From Pseudofrankia saprophytica (lineage in GTDB: Bacteria; Actinomycetota; Actinomycetes; Frankiales; Frankiaceae): a DNA stretch of 64,000 nucleotides. Location: the NCBI RefSeq assembly GCF_000235425.2, contig NZ_KI912266.1, positions 798,273 to 862,272 on the forward strand, read 5' to 3'. The notes beneath the pieces were generated by a model. The model did no database searches. It saw only the letters and a list, made by a program, of their open reading frames with translations, and was not told the origin of the DNA. The position numbers and the translations under genes were made by a program. Every line of letters starts with the position of its first letter. Position 1 is the stretch's first letter. This document shows, piece after piece, positions 25,642 to 33,470 of the stretch.

Positions 25642-26799
25642 TCAGCGTTGTCTGCGGGCGAGGGCGCGCGTGTTACGCCTGACACGGATCATCTGCGTCA
25701 TTCGCGTCTGCTCACCCAGGCGGTCGTCACGGCGCTCGGGTTCGAGCACACTTCTGATCGCCTCGTTCTCCCGGTTCAGCTCGTCGCCGGTTCCGCTGAG
25801 CGCGTCCAGCATGCGCCGGCGCTGCTCCGGCATGAGCGTCGGCTTGGCGCCGAGCCAGACGGTGCGGGTGAGCCGGGTGGCGCCGGGGCCGAAGGCCCGC
25901 AGCAGCGTCTCGGCCCGCAGGGAGTGGTTGCCGGCGCTGCGCACGATCGTCCGGCGCGGCGGCTCGAACGCGATGATCTCCGTCTCCTGGGCGAGACCCT
26001 CGGTGCCGGGAACAGTCGGGTGGCGCTCGGTGACGGTGATCCGCCCGACGCCGGCCGGTGTGCCCGGCTTCCGGTAGGCCCGCGCGACGGCGGGGTCATA
26101 GCGGGGCAGGTTCTCGGGGTTGTCGAGGAACTCCCACACGTACGCCCGCGGCCGCTCGACGATGACGGTCGACTCAGCGACCTGGATCCATTCCACCAGG
26201 TGCCGCGCCTGGACCAGGCTCAGCACGTGTTTCCCGTCGGTGACCGCACCCGAGGCGAGCACCCGCGGCCACAGGTTCGCCGCCGCCTGGAAGATGTTGA
26301 CGCCGCAGAACAGGACGAGGATGGCGCCGACGTAGGCGACCAGATCCTGCTCGGCGAAGACTCCGGTCGCCGGCAGCGGCCCGTTCCCGATCTCGGCCGC
26401 GCACGACTGCGAGGAGAGACCGCAGCGGGCGAATCCCAGCCCGTCGGGCAGCGCCAGCGCGAGGGCCACGAAGTTCATCGCGATGCCGCCGCTGTAGGCG
26501 ACGACCCCGCGCCACCCCGATATCCAGCCGTGCCGGGGAGAAATGAGCGCCGCGGCCTTGCCGAACTTGCGGCCGAACTGCAGGAACCTGCCGGACCTGG
26601 TGAAGTCGGCGCTGGTCCCGCCGACGACGAAGCCGCGGACCCGGTAACCGACGGAGAGCGCCGCCAGGGCGTGCCCAAGCTCGTGGATCACATTGCTGAC
26701 CAGCACCACCACGGGCACGGAGGCCACGATCGCGACCAGAGACAGCCACTGCTGCGCCACTCGTCTCCCATCCAGATCATCCCCATCCGCCCCAGACAT
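25642..26799 (-). CDS. M50-type membrane metallopeptidase fused to an SRPBCC domain
   Basis: 385 residues. Residues 1-210 are a membrane domain with HELGH (zinc ligands His39 and His43, catalytic Glu40) in the first TM helix, further hydrophobic segments, and NLWPRVLASGAVTDG near 205, which resembles the M50 second motif (N..P....DG, third zinc ligand Asp). Residues 220-345 form an SRPBCC/START-like domain (VERPRAYVWEFLDNPENLPRYD, VGRITVTER), a hydrophobic-ligand or polyketide-cyclase fold. A basic tail follows. It may be a membrane protease gated by a lipid or other ligand. Both domains are clear by motif; the combination looks unusual. Confidence 0.75.
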   Translation of the reverse strand: MSGADGDDLDGRRVAQQWLSLVAIVASVPVVVLVSNVIHELGHALAALSVGYRVRGFVVGGTSADFTRSGRFLQFGRKFGKAAALISPRHGWISGWRGVVAYSGGIAMNFVALALALPDGLGFARCGLSSQSCAAEIGNGPLPATGVFAEQDLVAYVGAILVLFCGVNIFQAAANLWPRVLASGAVTDGKHVLSLVQARHLVEWIQVAESTVIVERPRAYVWEFLDNPENLPRYDPAVARAYRKPGTPAGVGRITVTERHPTVPGTEGLAQETEIIAFEPPRRTIVRSAGNHSLRAETLLRAFGPGATRLTRTVWLGAKPTLMPEQRRRMLDALSGTGDELNRENEAIRSVLEPERRDDRLGEQTRMTQMIRVRRNTRALARRQR

Positions 26800-26925
26800 C
26801 GTTTATCAGACGACGTCGAAGACGGGCGGAGGGCCCCGGACGCGACGCTCCCAGGTAGCGGCTCGTAAGCGCTTCGTTGGCCGGGAACGGGGCATCCGAG
26901 AAGGGGACGATGCAGTGGGAATGGC

Positions 26926-27246
26926 CTAGTCGAGGAGGTCTCGCTCCTCAGTGGTGATCCTGTCGACGCATCCATCCACGGCCGGGCTGGGGGCCTTCCC
27001 GTAGATCTTGTCGGGAACGGCTCCCGCCGATCCGCCGGACGCCTGTTCCGATACGCAGTGAGCGATCACCCCTCCTCGACGGGCGAGGCTCGACACATGA
27101 TCGCCGAATGGGTATGGGAGGCGGCACTCCACACCCTTTTTTGCCCGATTTATCCATACCCGGTCTGCGATCAAGATGTGATCCGCCCCCCAGACAGGCC
27201 GAAGATCACCAGCTGAGTATGCGATTGGGCGTTGACGACCGGGCAA
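26926..27246 (-). CDS. Small hypothetical protein (doubtful)
   Basis: 106 residues if real. No recognisable family, no signal peptide or TM segment, and codon third positions are less GC-rich than in neighbours. The C-terminal half (KAPSPAVDGCVDRITTEERD) looks protein-like. The region 26930-27230 is lower in GC and may be a degraded gene. Confidence 0.25.
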   Translation of the reverse strand: MPGRQRPIAYSAGDLRPVWGADHILIADRVWINRAKKGVECRLPYPFGDHVSSLARRGGVIAHCVSEQASGGSAGAVPDKIYGKAPSPAVDGCVDRITTEERDLLD

Positions 27247-27267
27247 CGAAGATCCACCGGAAGCGAG

Positions 27268-28053
27268 CTACCCGGCCATCGCCTCGTCGCGGGCGCCCGG
27301 GATGGCGGCGAGGGCCGCGGCGTGGGCCGCGAAGACGTCGGTGTAGGTCGGGACGGGCATACCGGCGCCGCGCAGTTCCGCGCGCCGCAGGCCCGCGGCG
27401 AAGAACCCGTTGTCGAACCAGGTCGGGAAGTCCCGGGCCAGCGCCGCCGGACCGCGCACCTCGACGTGGCCGGCGTCCAGCAGCGAACGGAACGAGACCC
27501 TGCCGAGAAGCCATCGGTGCATCTCACGGGTGCTGGCGCTGATCGAGAGCTCGGCGTCCTGTCCCGGGTCGTCCCTGCAGACGGTGATCACGGGACGCTC
27601 CATCTCCAGCCAGCCCTCGGCGGCACCAGGGCCGGTGAGGATGACGTGCGCGAACGTCCGTCGTCGAGGCAGCCGGTCGATGACCGCGTGCTGGTGCATC
27701 CGCCAGATCAGCGACAGGCCGTCACAGTCGTCGTCATCCGGGTCATTGAAGATCCATTCGGCAGCCCACTGACCCATCGCCCAGATGATGGGCGTGATCG
27801 ACCAACCCGCCGCCGTCAGGTCGTAGCGGCCGGGGCGTCCCCGCTCAGCCGACTCCCGGACGACGAGGCCCTGGCGCTCCAGCTGCCGGAGCCGTTGCGC
27901 GAGCAACGTCCGGCTCATCTTGGGTACACCACGGTGAATCTCGTTGAAGCCGCTCGCTCCGATCATGAGCTCGCGGATGATCAGCGGCGTCCAGCGGTCG
28001 CCGAGGACCTCGACACACAGCGAGATCGGACAGTAGTCCGAATGGATTGCCAT
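27268..28053 (-). CDS. HxlR-family transcriptional regulator
   Basis: 261 residues from the ATG at 28053 (MAIHSDYCPISL). The N-terminal winged helix is classical HxlR: CPISLCVEVLGDRWTPLIIR, MSRTLLAQRLRQLERQGLV and GRPGRYDLTAAG. The C-terminal half (about 110-261) is an additional sensor-like domain found in longer actinobacterial members. It is divergent from a methyltransferase gene with about 240 bp between, a probable regulator-target pair. Confidence 0.88.
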   Translation of the reverse strand: MAIHSDYCPISLCVEVLGDRWTPLIIRELMIGASGFNEIHRGVPKMSRTLLAQRLRQLERQGLVVRESAERGRPGRYDLTAAGWSITPIIWAMGQWAAEWIFNDPDDDDCDGLSLIWRMHQHAVIDRLPRRRTFAHVILTGPGAAEGWLEMERPVITVCRDDPGQDAELSISASTREMHRWLLGRVSFRSLLDAGHVEVRGPAALARDFPTWFDNGFFAAGLRRAELRGAGMPVPTYTDVFAAHAAALAAIPGARDEAMAG

Positions 28054-28290
28054 TCGATCATGAGAACATGGCCACCCGCCCACTGGGTAGTCCAGATCCT
28101 GTACCGAAGCTGACAACCAGCGGACACCCGCCAGTACAGGAACGCGACTGGTCCCCGGCCCGGCCCCCGACCGAACCTTCTTCCAGGCACAACGAGCAGG
28201 CGGCGACCGGCCCACCGAGGGTCGCGGCGGCGCCCGCGACGTCCCCGCCCTGGGCACGACCGACCCGGGCAACCTCGAAGGAGAAGAGCA

Positions 28291-29142
28291 ATGACGCTCA
28301 CCCCCACGACCCCTACCCCCACCGCGACGGCGACCGGGCCGGACCTGGCCGCGGTCAAGGCGAAGCAGCAGAAGACGTGGTCCAGCGGCGACTTCGCCGT
28401 CGTGGGCGCGCGCATCGTGCTGCAGAGCGAGCTGCTGGCGGAGGCGGCCGATCTACGCGCCGGCTGGCGGGTGCTGGACGTGGCCTGCGGGTCCGGGAAC
28501 GCGGCGCTCGCCGCCGCCCGGTCGGGCACTTCGGCCGTCGGCGTCGACTACGTTCCCAGCCTGCTGGACACCGCCCGTAAGCGCGCCGCGGCCGAAGGAC
28601 TCGACGTCGAGTTCCGCGTCGGCGACGCCGAGGACCTGCCCGTCCCCGACGGCTCGTTCGACGCGGTGCTGTCGGTCTTCGGCTCGATGTTCGCGCCCGA
28701 CCACCACCGGGCCGCCGCCGAGCTGATCCGCGCGACCCGGCCCGGCGGCGTGATCGGCCTGGTGTCCTGGACGCCGTCCGGGTTCATCGGCGAGATGTTC
28801 CGGACGATCACGAAGCACGTCCCCGGGCCGAAGGGCGTCCAGTCACCGATGCTGTGGGGGACCGAGGACCACCTGGCCGAGCTGTTCGGCGGCGCGGCGG
28901 TCGAGATCCGGTCGACGCAGCAGACCTGCGTGTTCCGGTTCGCCTCGCCGGAGGAGTTCGTCGGCTTCTTCCGACGCTGGTACGGGCCGACGTTCAAGGC
29001 CTTCGAGGCGCTGGACGAGGACGGCCGCGACGACCTCGCCGCCGACCTGGCCGACCTGGCGCGCCGCTGGGACCGCCACCAGGACGGCGGCAGCGTCGCG
29101 CTCCCGTCCACCTACCTCGAGACGATCATCTCCTTGCGCTAG
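28291..29142 (+). CDS. Class I SAM-dependent methyltransferase
   Basis: 283 residues. A Thr/Pro-rich lead precedes a Rossmann fold: VLDVACGSGNAALAAAR (motif I), VGVDY (acidic end of beta2), GDAEDLPVPDGSFDAVLSVF (motifs II/III) and RPGGVIGLVSW. It is UbiE/COQ5-like. GGAGAAGAGCA before the ATG is a good ribosome site. The substrate is unknown. Divergent from the HxlR gene. Confidence 0.88.
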   Translation: MTLTPTTPTPTATATGPDLAAVKAKQQKTWSSGDFAVVGARIVLQSELLAEAADLRAGWRVLDVACGSGNAALAAARSGTSAVGVDYVPSLLDTARKRAAAEGLDVEFRVGDAEDLPVPDGSFDAVLSVFGSMFAPDHHRAAAELIRATRPGGVIGLVSWTPSGFIGEMFRTITKHVPGPKGVQSPMLWGTEDHLAELFGGAAVEIRSTQQTCVFRFASPEEFVGFFRRWYGPTFKAFEALDEDGRDDLAADLADLARRWDRHQDGGSVALPSTYLETIISLR

Positions 29143-29237
29143 CCGCCAGCCGCTAGCCGCCCGGCGCTCGACGCCTGACGTCAGGCGCCCGACGTCAGGC
29201 GCCAGCCACTTGGCGCCCGACGCTTGGCGTCAGACCT
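29142..29237. repeat. Palindrome-rich repeat cluster after the methyltransferase gene
   Basis: Contains the perfect palindrome CGCCTGACGTCAGGCG (29172-29187), the direct repeat GACGTCAGGCGCC (29177-29189 and 29191-29203), GGCGCC inverted pairs, and further variants to 29232. Several alternative hairpins are possible. It probably acts as a terminator. Confidence 0.7.
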
Positions 29238-29310
29238 TGGCCACGTTACGTCAACATGACGTTGCCCCCCATGGGCTCCCGACACGGTTGGCCATCGAGA
29301 AAATGGTGGC

Positions 29311-29931
29311 ATGGAACTCGCACAGCGGGCCGACGCGCCACCGACCGCGGAATCCCAGATCGTGATCAGGCCGGCGGCGGGTCGGGGCGACGCCGCCATC
29401 ATTCGGGAGATCTACGCGCCCTGGATTCTGGAGACGGCGATCTCGTTCGAGGAAGCCGTTCCCAGCGTGGACGAGATGCTGGAGCGGATGAACGCGCGGC
29501 CGCGGATGCCATGGCTGATCGCCGAGGTCGACGGCGAGCCCGCCGGGTACGCCTACGCCAGCCGGCACGCGGCCCGCGCGGCCTACCGCTGGTCGGCCGA
29601 CGTCTCCGTCTACCTGACGAAGGGGCAGCGGGGCCGCGGGCTGGGCCGCCGGCTGTACGACCACCTCATCCCCGAGGTGCGCGCGCTCGGCTACGTGACG
29701 TTGTTCGCCGGGGTCACCCATCCCAACCCGGCCAGCGTCGGCCTGCACACCGCGGTCGGCTTCCAACTAGCCGGTGTTCACCCGAACACCGGCTACAAGT
29801 TCGACCGTTGGCACGACGTCGGCTGGTACGTCCTCACCCCCGACGGTGGCCCGCCCGCCACCCCGGCGGAGCCGCTCGAGTGGGACCCGTCCGACCCCGT
29901 CGCGGCGTCGTCCGAGGCCGCGACGGGCTGA
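29311..29931 (+). CDS. GNAT N-acetyltransferase, phosphinothricin acetyltransferase-like
   Basis: 206 residues. Family pattern of PAT/Bar enzymes: IREIYAPWILETAISFEEAVPS, WLIAEVDGEPAGYAYAS, the acetyl-CoA loop QRGRGLGRRLYDHL and GFQLAGVHPNTGYKFDRWHDV. Such enzymes acetylate phosphinothricin, methionine sulfoximine or similar amines; a detoxification role is likely but the substrate is unproven. Confidence 0.9.
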   Translation: MELAQRADAPPTAESQIVIRPAAGRGDAAIIREIYAPWILETAISFEEAVPSVDEMLERMNARPRMPWLIAEVDGEPAGYAYASRHAARAAYRWSADVSVYLTKGQRGRGLGRRLYDHLIPEVRALGYVTLFAGVTHPNPASVGLHTAVGFQLAGVHPNTGYKFDRWHDVGWYVLTPDGGPPATPAEPLEWDPSDPVAASSEAATG

Positions 29932-29997
29932 GCCGGAAGCCCGGGAAGCGCCAGCGAATCGGAAGATCAACGGGGCTCGCCGTCATAGGGTGAGGCC

Positions 29998-30786
29998 GTG
30001 CCGGAGTCCGTCAATTTTGACCGGATCGCTGACCGTTACGACGACACCCGCGGTGGTGAGGCGCGCGGCCGCTCGGTCGCCACCCAGGTCGGACCGCACC
30101 TGCCGGCCGGCAGGCTGCTGGAGATCGGCGTCGGGACCGGGCTGGTCGCCGCCGCCTTCACCTCCCTCGGTTGGGAGGTCATCGGCATCGACCTGTCGGC
30201 GCAGATGCTCGCCTACGCGGCGCGGCGGGTTCCGGGACGGGTCGTGCGCGCCGATGCGAGCGCGATCCCGCTCCCGGACGCCAGCGTCGACGCCTGCCTC
30301 TCCGTTCACGTACTGCACCTGGTCGCCGACACCTCCGCCGTCCTGGGCGACGTGGCCAGAGTGCTGCGGCCCGGCGGATGCCTCGCGGTCGTGGGCAGGG
30401 GCGACCATGACACGGTCTCCGACGTCGACCGCCTCATGGATGCGATGAGCGCCCGGCTGGACACCTACCGGTTGCAGGCCGCCCGATCCCGGCCCGAGTC
30501 GGTCATCGAGACGGCCGAGCGGCACGGGCTGCGCCTGGTCGAGAGATTCCCCATCGGGCAGGAAGAGGACGCCGCGACGCCCGAGCAGGTCGCCGCGGAG
30601 ACCGAGAGCCGGCTCTGGTCCCGGCTGTGGGACCTGCCGGACGACATCTGGGCCGCCGAGGTCGAACCGACGATCAAACAGCTACGTCAGCTCCCCGACC
30701 AGGACCGGCCGCGTCCCGTCGTGGCCTACTCACCGGTGCTCGTCTTCGAGGCCACCGCTGGCGCTCCCGAGGGCCGCGCCGACTGA
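29998..30786 (+). CDS. Class I SAM-dependent methyltransferase
   Basis: 262 residues from a GTG. Seen: FDRIADRYDDTRGG, LLEIGVGTGLVAAAF (motif I), VIGIDLSAQML, ADASAIPLPDASVDACLSVH and VLRPGGCLAVVGRG. The substrate is unknown. It lies 66 bp after the acetyltransferase gene on the same strand, so the two may be co-transcribed. Confidence 0.88.
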   Translation: MPESVNFDRIADRYDDTRGGEARGRSVATQVGPHLPAGRLLEIGVGTGLVAAAFTSLGWEVIGIDLSAQMLAYAARRVPGRVVRADASAIPLPDASVDACLSVHVLHLVADTSAVLGDVARVLRPGGCLAVVGRGDHDTVSDVDRLMDAMSARLDTYRLQAARSRPESVIETAERHGLRLVERFPIGQEEDAATPEQVAAETESRLWSRLWDLPDDIWAAEVEPTIKQLRQLPDQDRPRPVVAYSPVLVFEATAGAPEGRAD

Positions 30787-30826
30787 TCGCCGGCCGATCG
30801 CTCGGCGCGGGTTGCTCCCAAAGCAC

Positions 30827-30861
30827 GGGCTGATCCCGAGGCGTGGGCTGATCCCGAGGCG
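30827..30861. repeat. 17-bp direct repeat past the methyltransferase gene
   Basis: gggctgatcccgaggcg occurs at 30827-30843 and 30845-30861, with a partial third copy after it. Confidence 0.75.
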
Positions 30862-30877
30862 CCGGCTGGCGCCGAAG

Positions 30878-30923
30878 GGTTCTGGTCCGGGCCGGGTGAC
30901 CCTGCCGGGGCCGGACCAGAACC
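30878..30923. terminator. Bidirectional terminator
   Basis: 13-bp perfect arms GGTTCTGGTCCGG (30878-30890) and CCGGACCAGAACC (30911-30923) around a 20-nt GC-rich loop, between convergent genes. Confidence 0.8.
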
Positions 30924-30936
30924 GGAGGGCCACCGG

Positions 30937-31773
30937 TCAGCCCGTCGGCGCGGCGTTCGGGTCCTTGTTCGGGCCGACCAGCTTGAAGACCGCGCCGGTC
31001 ACGTCGACGGCCGTGGCGAGGCGGCCGTACGGGGTGTCCATGGGCGGGTTGACGGTCTTGCCGCCGAGCTCGGCCGCCGTCGCGAGGGTCGCGTCGACGT
31101 CCTCGGTCGCGAAGTACACCGACCAGTGCGCCGGCACCCCGGTCGGCAGGAAGGCGGCGGCGTCCATGATTCCGGCCAGCGGCTCGCCGGCGGCGTTCAC
31201 CAGGATCGTGTAGCGGAACTCGTCGGTGTCGCCCACCGTCTTGGTGTTCCAGCCGAAGACGTCGCGGTAGAAGGCGACGGCCGCCTGGTGGTCGCGGGTG
31301 AACAGCTCGAAGTGGGCGGGCGCGCCCGGCTCGGCGGTCACCCCGAGGCCGGTGTGCAGCCCGGGCTGCCAGATGCCGATCATGGCGCCGGTCGGGTCGC
31401 CGACGACCGCCATCACGCCGAGATCGCCGACGGCCATCGCCGGAGCGATCACCTGGCCGCCCTTCTCGGCCACGGCGGCGACGGTCTTCTCGGCGTCGTC
31501 GGTACGCAGGTAGACCGACCAGACGTCGGGCACGCCCTGGTCCGGCTGGGACTGCATGCCGCCGGCGATGGGCTGGCCGTCCCGCAGGAAGTTGAAGTAG
31601 CCGCCGAACTGCTCGTTCGGCTCCTGCGCCGTCCAGCCGAACAGCTCGCCGTAGAACGTCCGGGCGGCTGCCGGGTCGGTCGTCATCAGGTCGACCCAGA
31701 CGGGGGCGCCAGCAACAGTGGTGTCGAGCGGAGGCATCGCGAGCTCCATCTTGCTGATGAGGTCAACGGACAT
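30937..31773 (-). CDS. Two-domain VOC-family protein (CFP30B-like)
   Basis: 278 residues made of two VOC modules, each starting with a WVDLMTTDPAAARTFYGELF-type strand (about 25-45) or FELFTRDHQAAVAFYRDVF (about 155-175). It resembles the mycobacterial 27 kDa antigen CFP30B and hydroxylase-like glyoxalase proteins. The exact reaction is unknown. The gene follows the PPOX gene by 51 bp and may share its transcript. Confidence 0.87.
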   Translation of the reverse strand: MSVDLISKMELAMPPLDTTVAGAPVWVDLMTTDPAAARTFYGELFGWTAQEPNEQFGGYFNFLRDGQPIAGGMQSQPDQGVPDVWSVYLRTDDAEKTVAAVAEKGGQVIAPAMAVGDLGVMAVVGDPTGAMIGIWQPGLHTGLGVTAEPGAPAHFELFTRDHQAAVAFYRDVFGWNTKTVGDTDEFRYTILVNAAGEPLAGIMDAAAFLPTGVPAHWSVYFATEDVDATLATAAELGGKTVNPPMDTPYGRLATAVDVTGAVFKLVGPNKDPNAAPTG

Positions 31774-31824
31774 TCAGATAGACCCACCGGCCGTTGCGAA
31801 CTCATCGGTGCCCGTAAAGATCCC

Positions 31825-32463
31825 TCAGCGCAGCGTCGGGGCCAGACCGACAGGGGTGGGCAGGATGCCGCGGTCCCCATCCGGCTCGGGCACCCCGGCG
31901 ACGAGCCGGATCGGAACGACGCCAGCCCAGTGGCCGAGCGCGTGGTCGGCCTCGTCGTCGATCGGGCCGCCGGCGCGGGCCTTGAGCGCGACATCCGTGC
32001 CCTCGGCGGCGAGGTCGACGGCGAGCACCGCCGTCGCGGCGAGCTCCTTGGGCGACGGCGGCCGGCACTGCGCGGAACGGTCGGTCCCGACCCGGTCCAC
32101 CAGCGCGGCGAGCATCCGGGTCTTCTCGTCGGCGCCGGCGACCAGCAGAGCGTCGCCGTGGACGACGACCGACCGGTAGTTCAGCGAGTGGTGGAACGCG
32201 GACCGGGCGAGGACGAGGCCGTCGAGGAGTGAGACGGTGACGCACACCGCCAACGGCTCCGGGCGCGCCGCCGCGAGGATCCGCGCGGCCGTCGAGCCGT
32301 GCACGTAGAGGGTGTCCCCGACCCGGGCGTGCAGGGTCGGCAACACGTGCGGCCGGCCGTCGATGACGACGCCGACGTGGCAGACCAGCGCCTCATCGAG
32401 CACGGAGTAGGCGGCGGCCCGGTCGGCGATGATGCGGTCACGGTAGCGGCTGGGGCGCAACAT
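31825..32463 (-). CDS. Pyridoxamine 5'-phosphate oxidase family (split beta-barrel flavoprotein)
   Basis: 212 residues. Seen: CHVGVVIDGRPHVLPTLHAR, TLYVHGSTAARIL and FHHSLNYRSVVVHGDA, the FMN-binding split-barrel pattern of the family. Such proteins bind FMN, F420 or heme; the cofactor cannot be told here. No transport or resistance motif seen. Confidence 0.88.
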   Translation of the reverse strand: MLRPSRYRDRIIADRAAAYSVLDEALVCHVGVVIDGRPHVLPTLHARVGDTLYVHGSTAARILAAARPEPLAVCVTVSLLDGLVLARSAFHHSLNYRSVVVHGDALLVAGADEKTRMLAALVDRVGTDRSAQCRPPSPKELAATAVLAVDLAAEGTDVALKARAGGPIDDEADHALGHWAGVVPIRLVAGVPEPDGDRGILPTPVGLAPTLR

Positions 32464-32568
32464 GGCGCCATCGTGTGCGGCGTCGCCGGGCGGCGTCCAC
32501 GGAATTTCGACATGACGCCGCCAGCAGTCCGGCCCGACGAAAGCGCTGTTCAGCGGCTCGCGGTATCG

Positions 32569-33426
32569 CTACCCACCGCCGTCATGCAACGCGCGCAGCG
32601 CGGTCGCGGTCGAGGGGTCGGCGGGGAAGAAGGACTCCAGGGCGAGCTCGGCGACGGTGACGTCGACAGGGGTGCCGAAGACCGACGTCGTGCTGAGGAA
32701 GGTCAGCGTCGTTCCCTCGTGCCGGAACCGCAACGGGACGATGACGTCACCGGGTCCGGGTAGATCCACCAGCGGTTCCGCCTGGTCGCAGGGGTACGTC
32801 GTGAGCTCGTCGAGTAGCGCGAGAAGCTCCGGGTCGGCGCTGGCGCGCACCTGCCGGCGCAGCCGGCCGAGGATGTGCGCCCGCCACTCCCCCAGGTTCA
32901 CGATGTGCGGTGCCAGCCCGTCCGGATGCAGGCTCAGGCGCAGCACGTTCACCGGCGGCTCCAGCAGCCGCGGGTGGGCCTTGCTGGTGAAGACGCTCAG
33001 GCTGGCGTTCGACTCGACCAGGTCCCAGCACCGGTCGACGAGCAGCGCCGGGTAGGGCTCGTGACCGCGCAGCAGCTGCCGGGCCGCCGCCAGCACCGGG
33101 GCGAGCGGCGGCGCGCCGAGCGGCGTCTCGCGGTAGGCGGGCGCGTGGCCGGCGCCGAGCAGCAGCTCGTTGCGCCGCCGCAGCGGGACGTCGAGGTGCT
33201 CGGCCAGCCGCAGCACCATCTCGGCGCTCGGCCGTGACCGCCCGGTCTCGATGAAGCTGAGGTGCCGGGCGGAGATGTCGGCCCGCAGCGCCAGCTCCAA
33301 CTGGCTGAGCCGGCGCATCTCCCGCCACCGCCGCACGAGCACCCCGACCGGTTCGTCGGTGGAGCCGCCCGCCGTGGCCTCGACACCAGCGCGGACGCTC
33401 CTCGACATGGTCCGCGTCGTCATCAC
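32569..33426 (-). CDS. XRE/MmyB-type helix-turn-helix regulator
   Basis: 285 residues. The N-terminal HTH (about 28-85) reads VRRWREMRRLSQLELALRAD and ISARHLSFIETGRSRPS. The C-terminal MmyB-like ligand-binding domain spans about 110-270 (YPALLVDRCWDLVESNASL, VNVLRLSLHPDGL). Several in-frame ATGs exist at the start (33426, 33423). It lies 44 bp after the MFS gene on the same strand and may regulate it. Confidence 0.88.
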   Translation of the reverse strand: MMTTRTMSRSVRAGVEATAGGSTDEPVGVLVRRWREMRRLSQLELALRADISARHLSFIETGRSRPSAEMVLRLAEHLDVPLRRRNELLLGAGHAPAYRETPLGAPPLAPVLAAARQLLRGHEPYPALLVDRCWDLVESNASLSVFTSKAHPRLLEPPVNVLRLSLHPDGLAPHIVNLGEWRAHILGRLRRQVRASADPELLALLDELTTYPCDQAEPLVDLPGPGDVIVPLRFRHEGTTLTFLSTTSVFGTPVDVTVAELALESFFPADPSTATALRALHDGGG

Positions 33427-33470
33427 CGTTACCGCCCTCCTCCTGGATGCCCTGCCTCACCTACCTTCGG

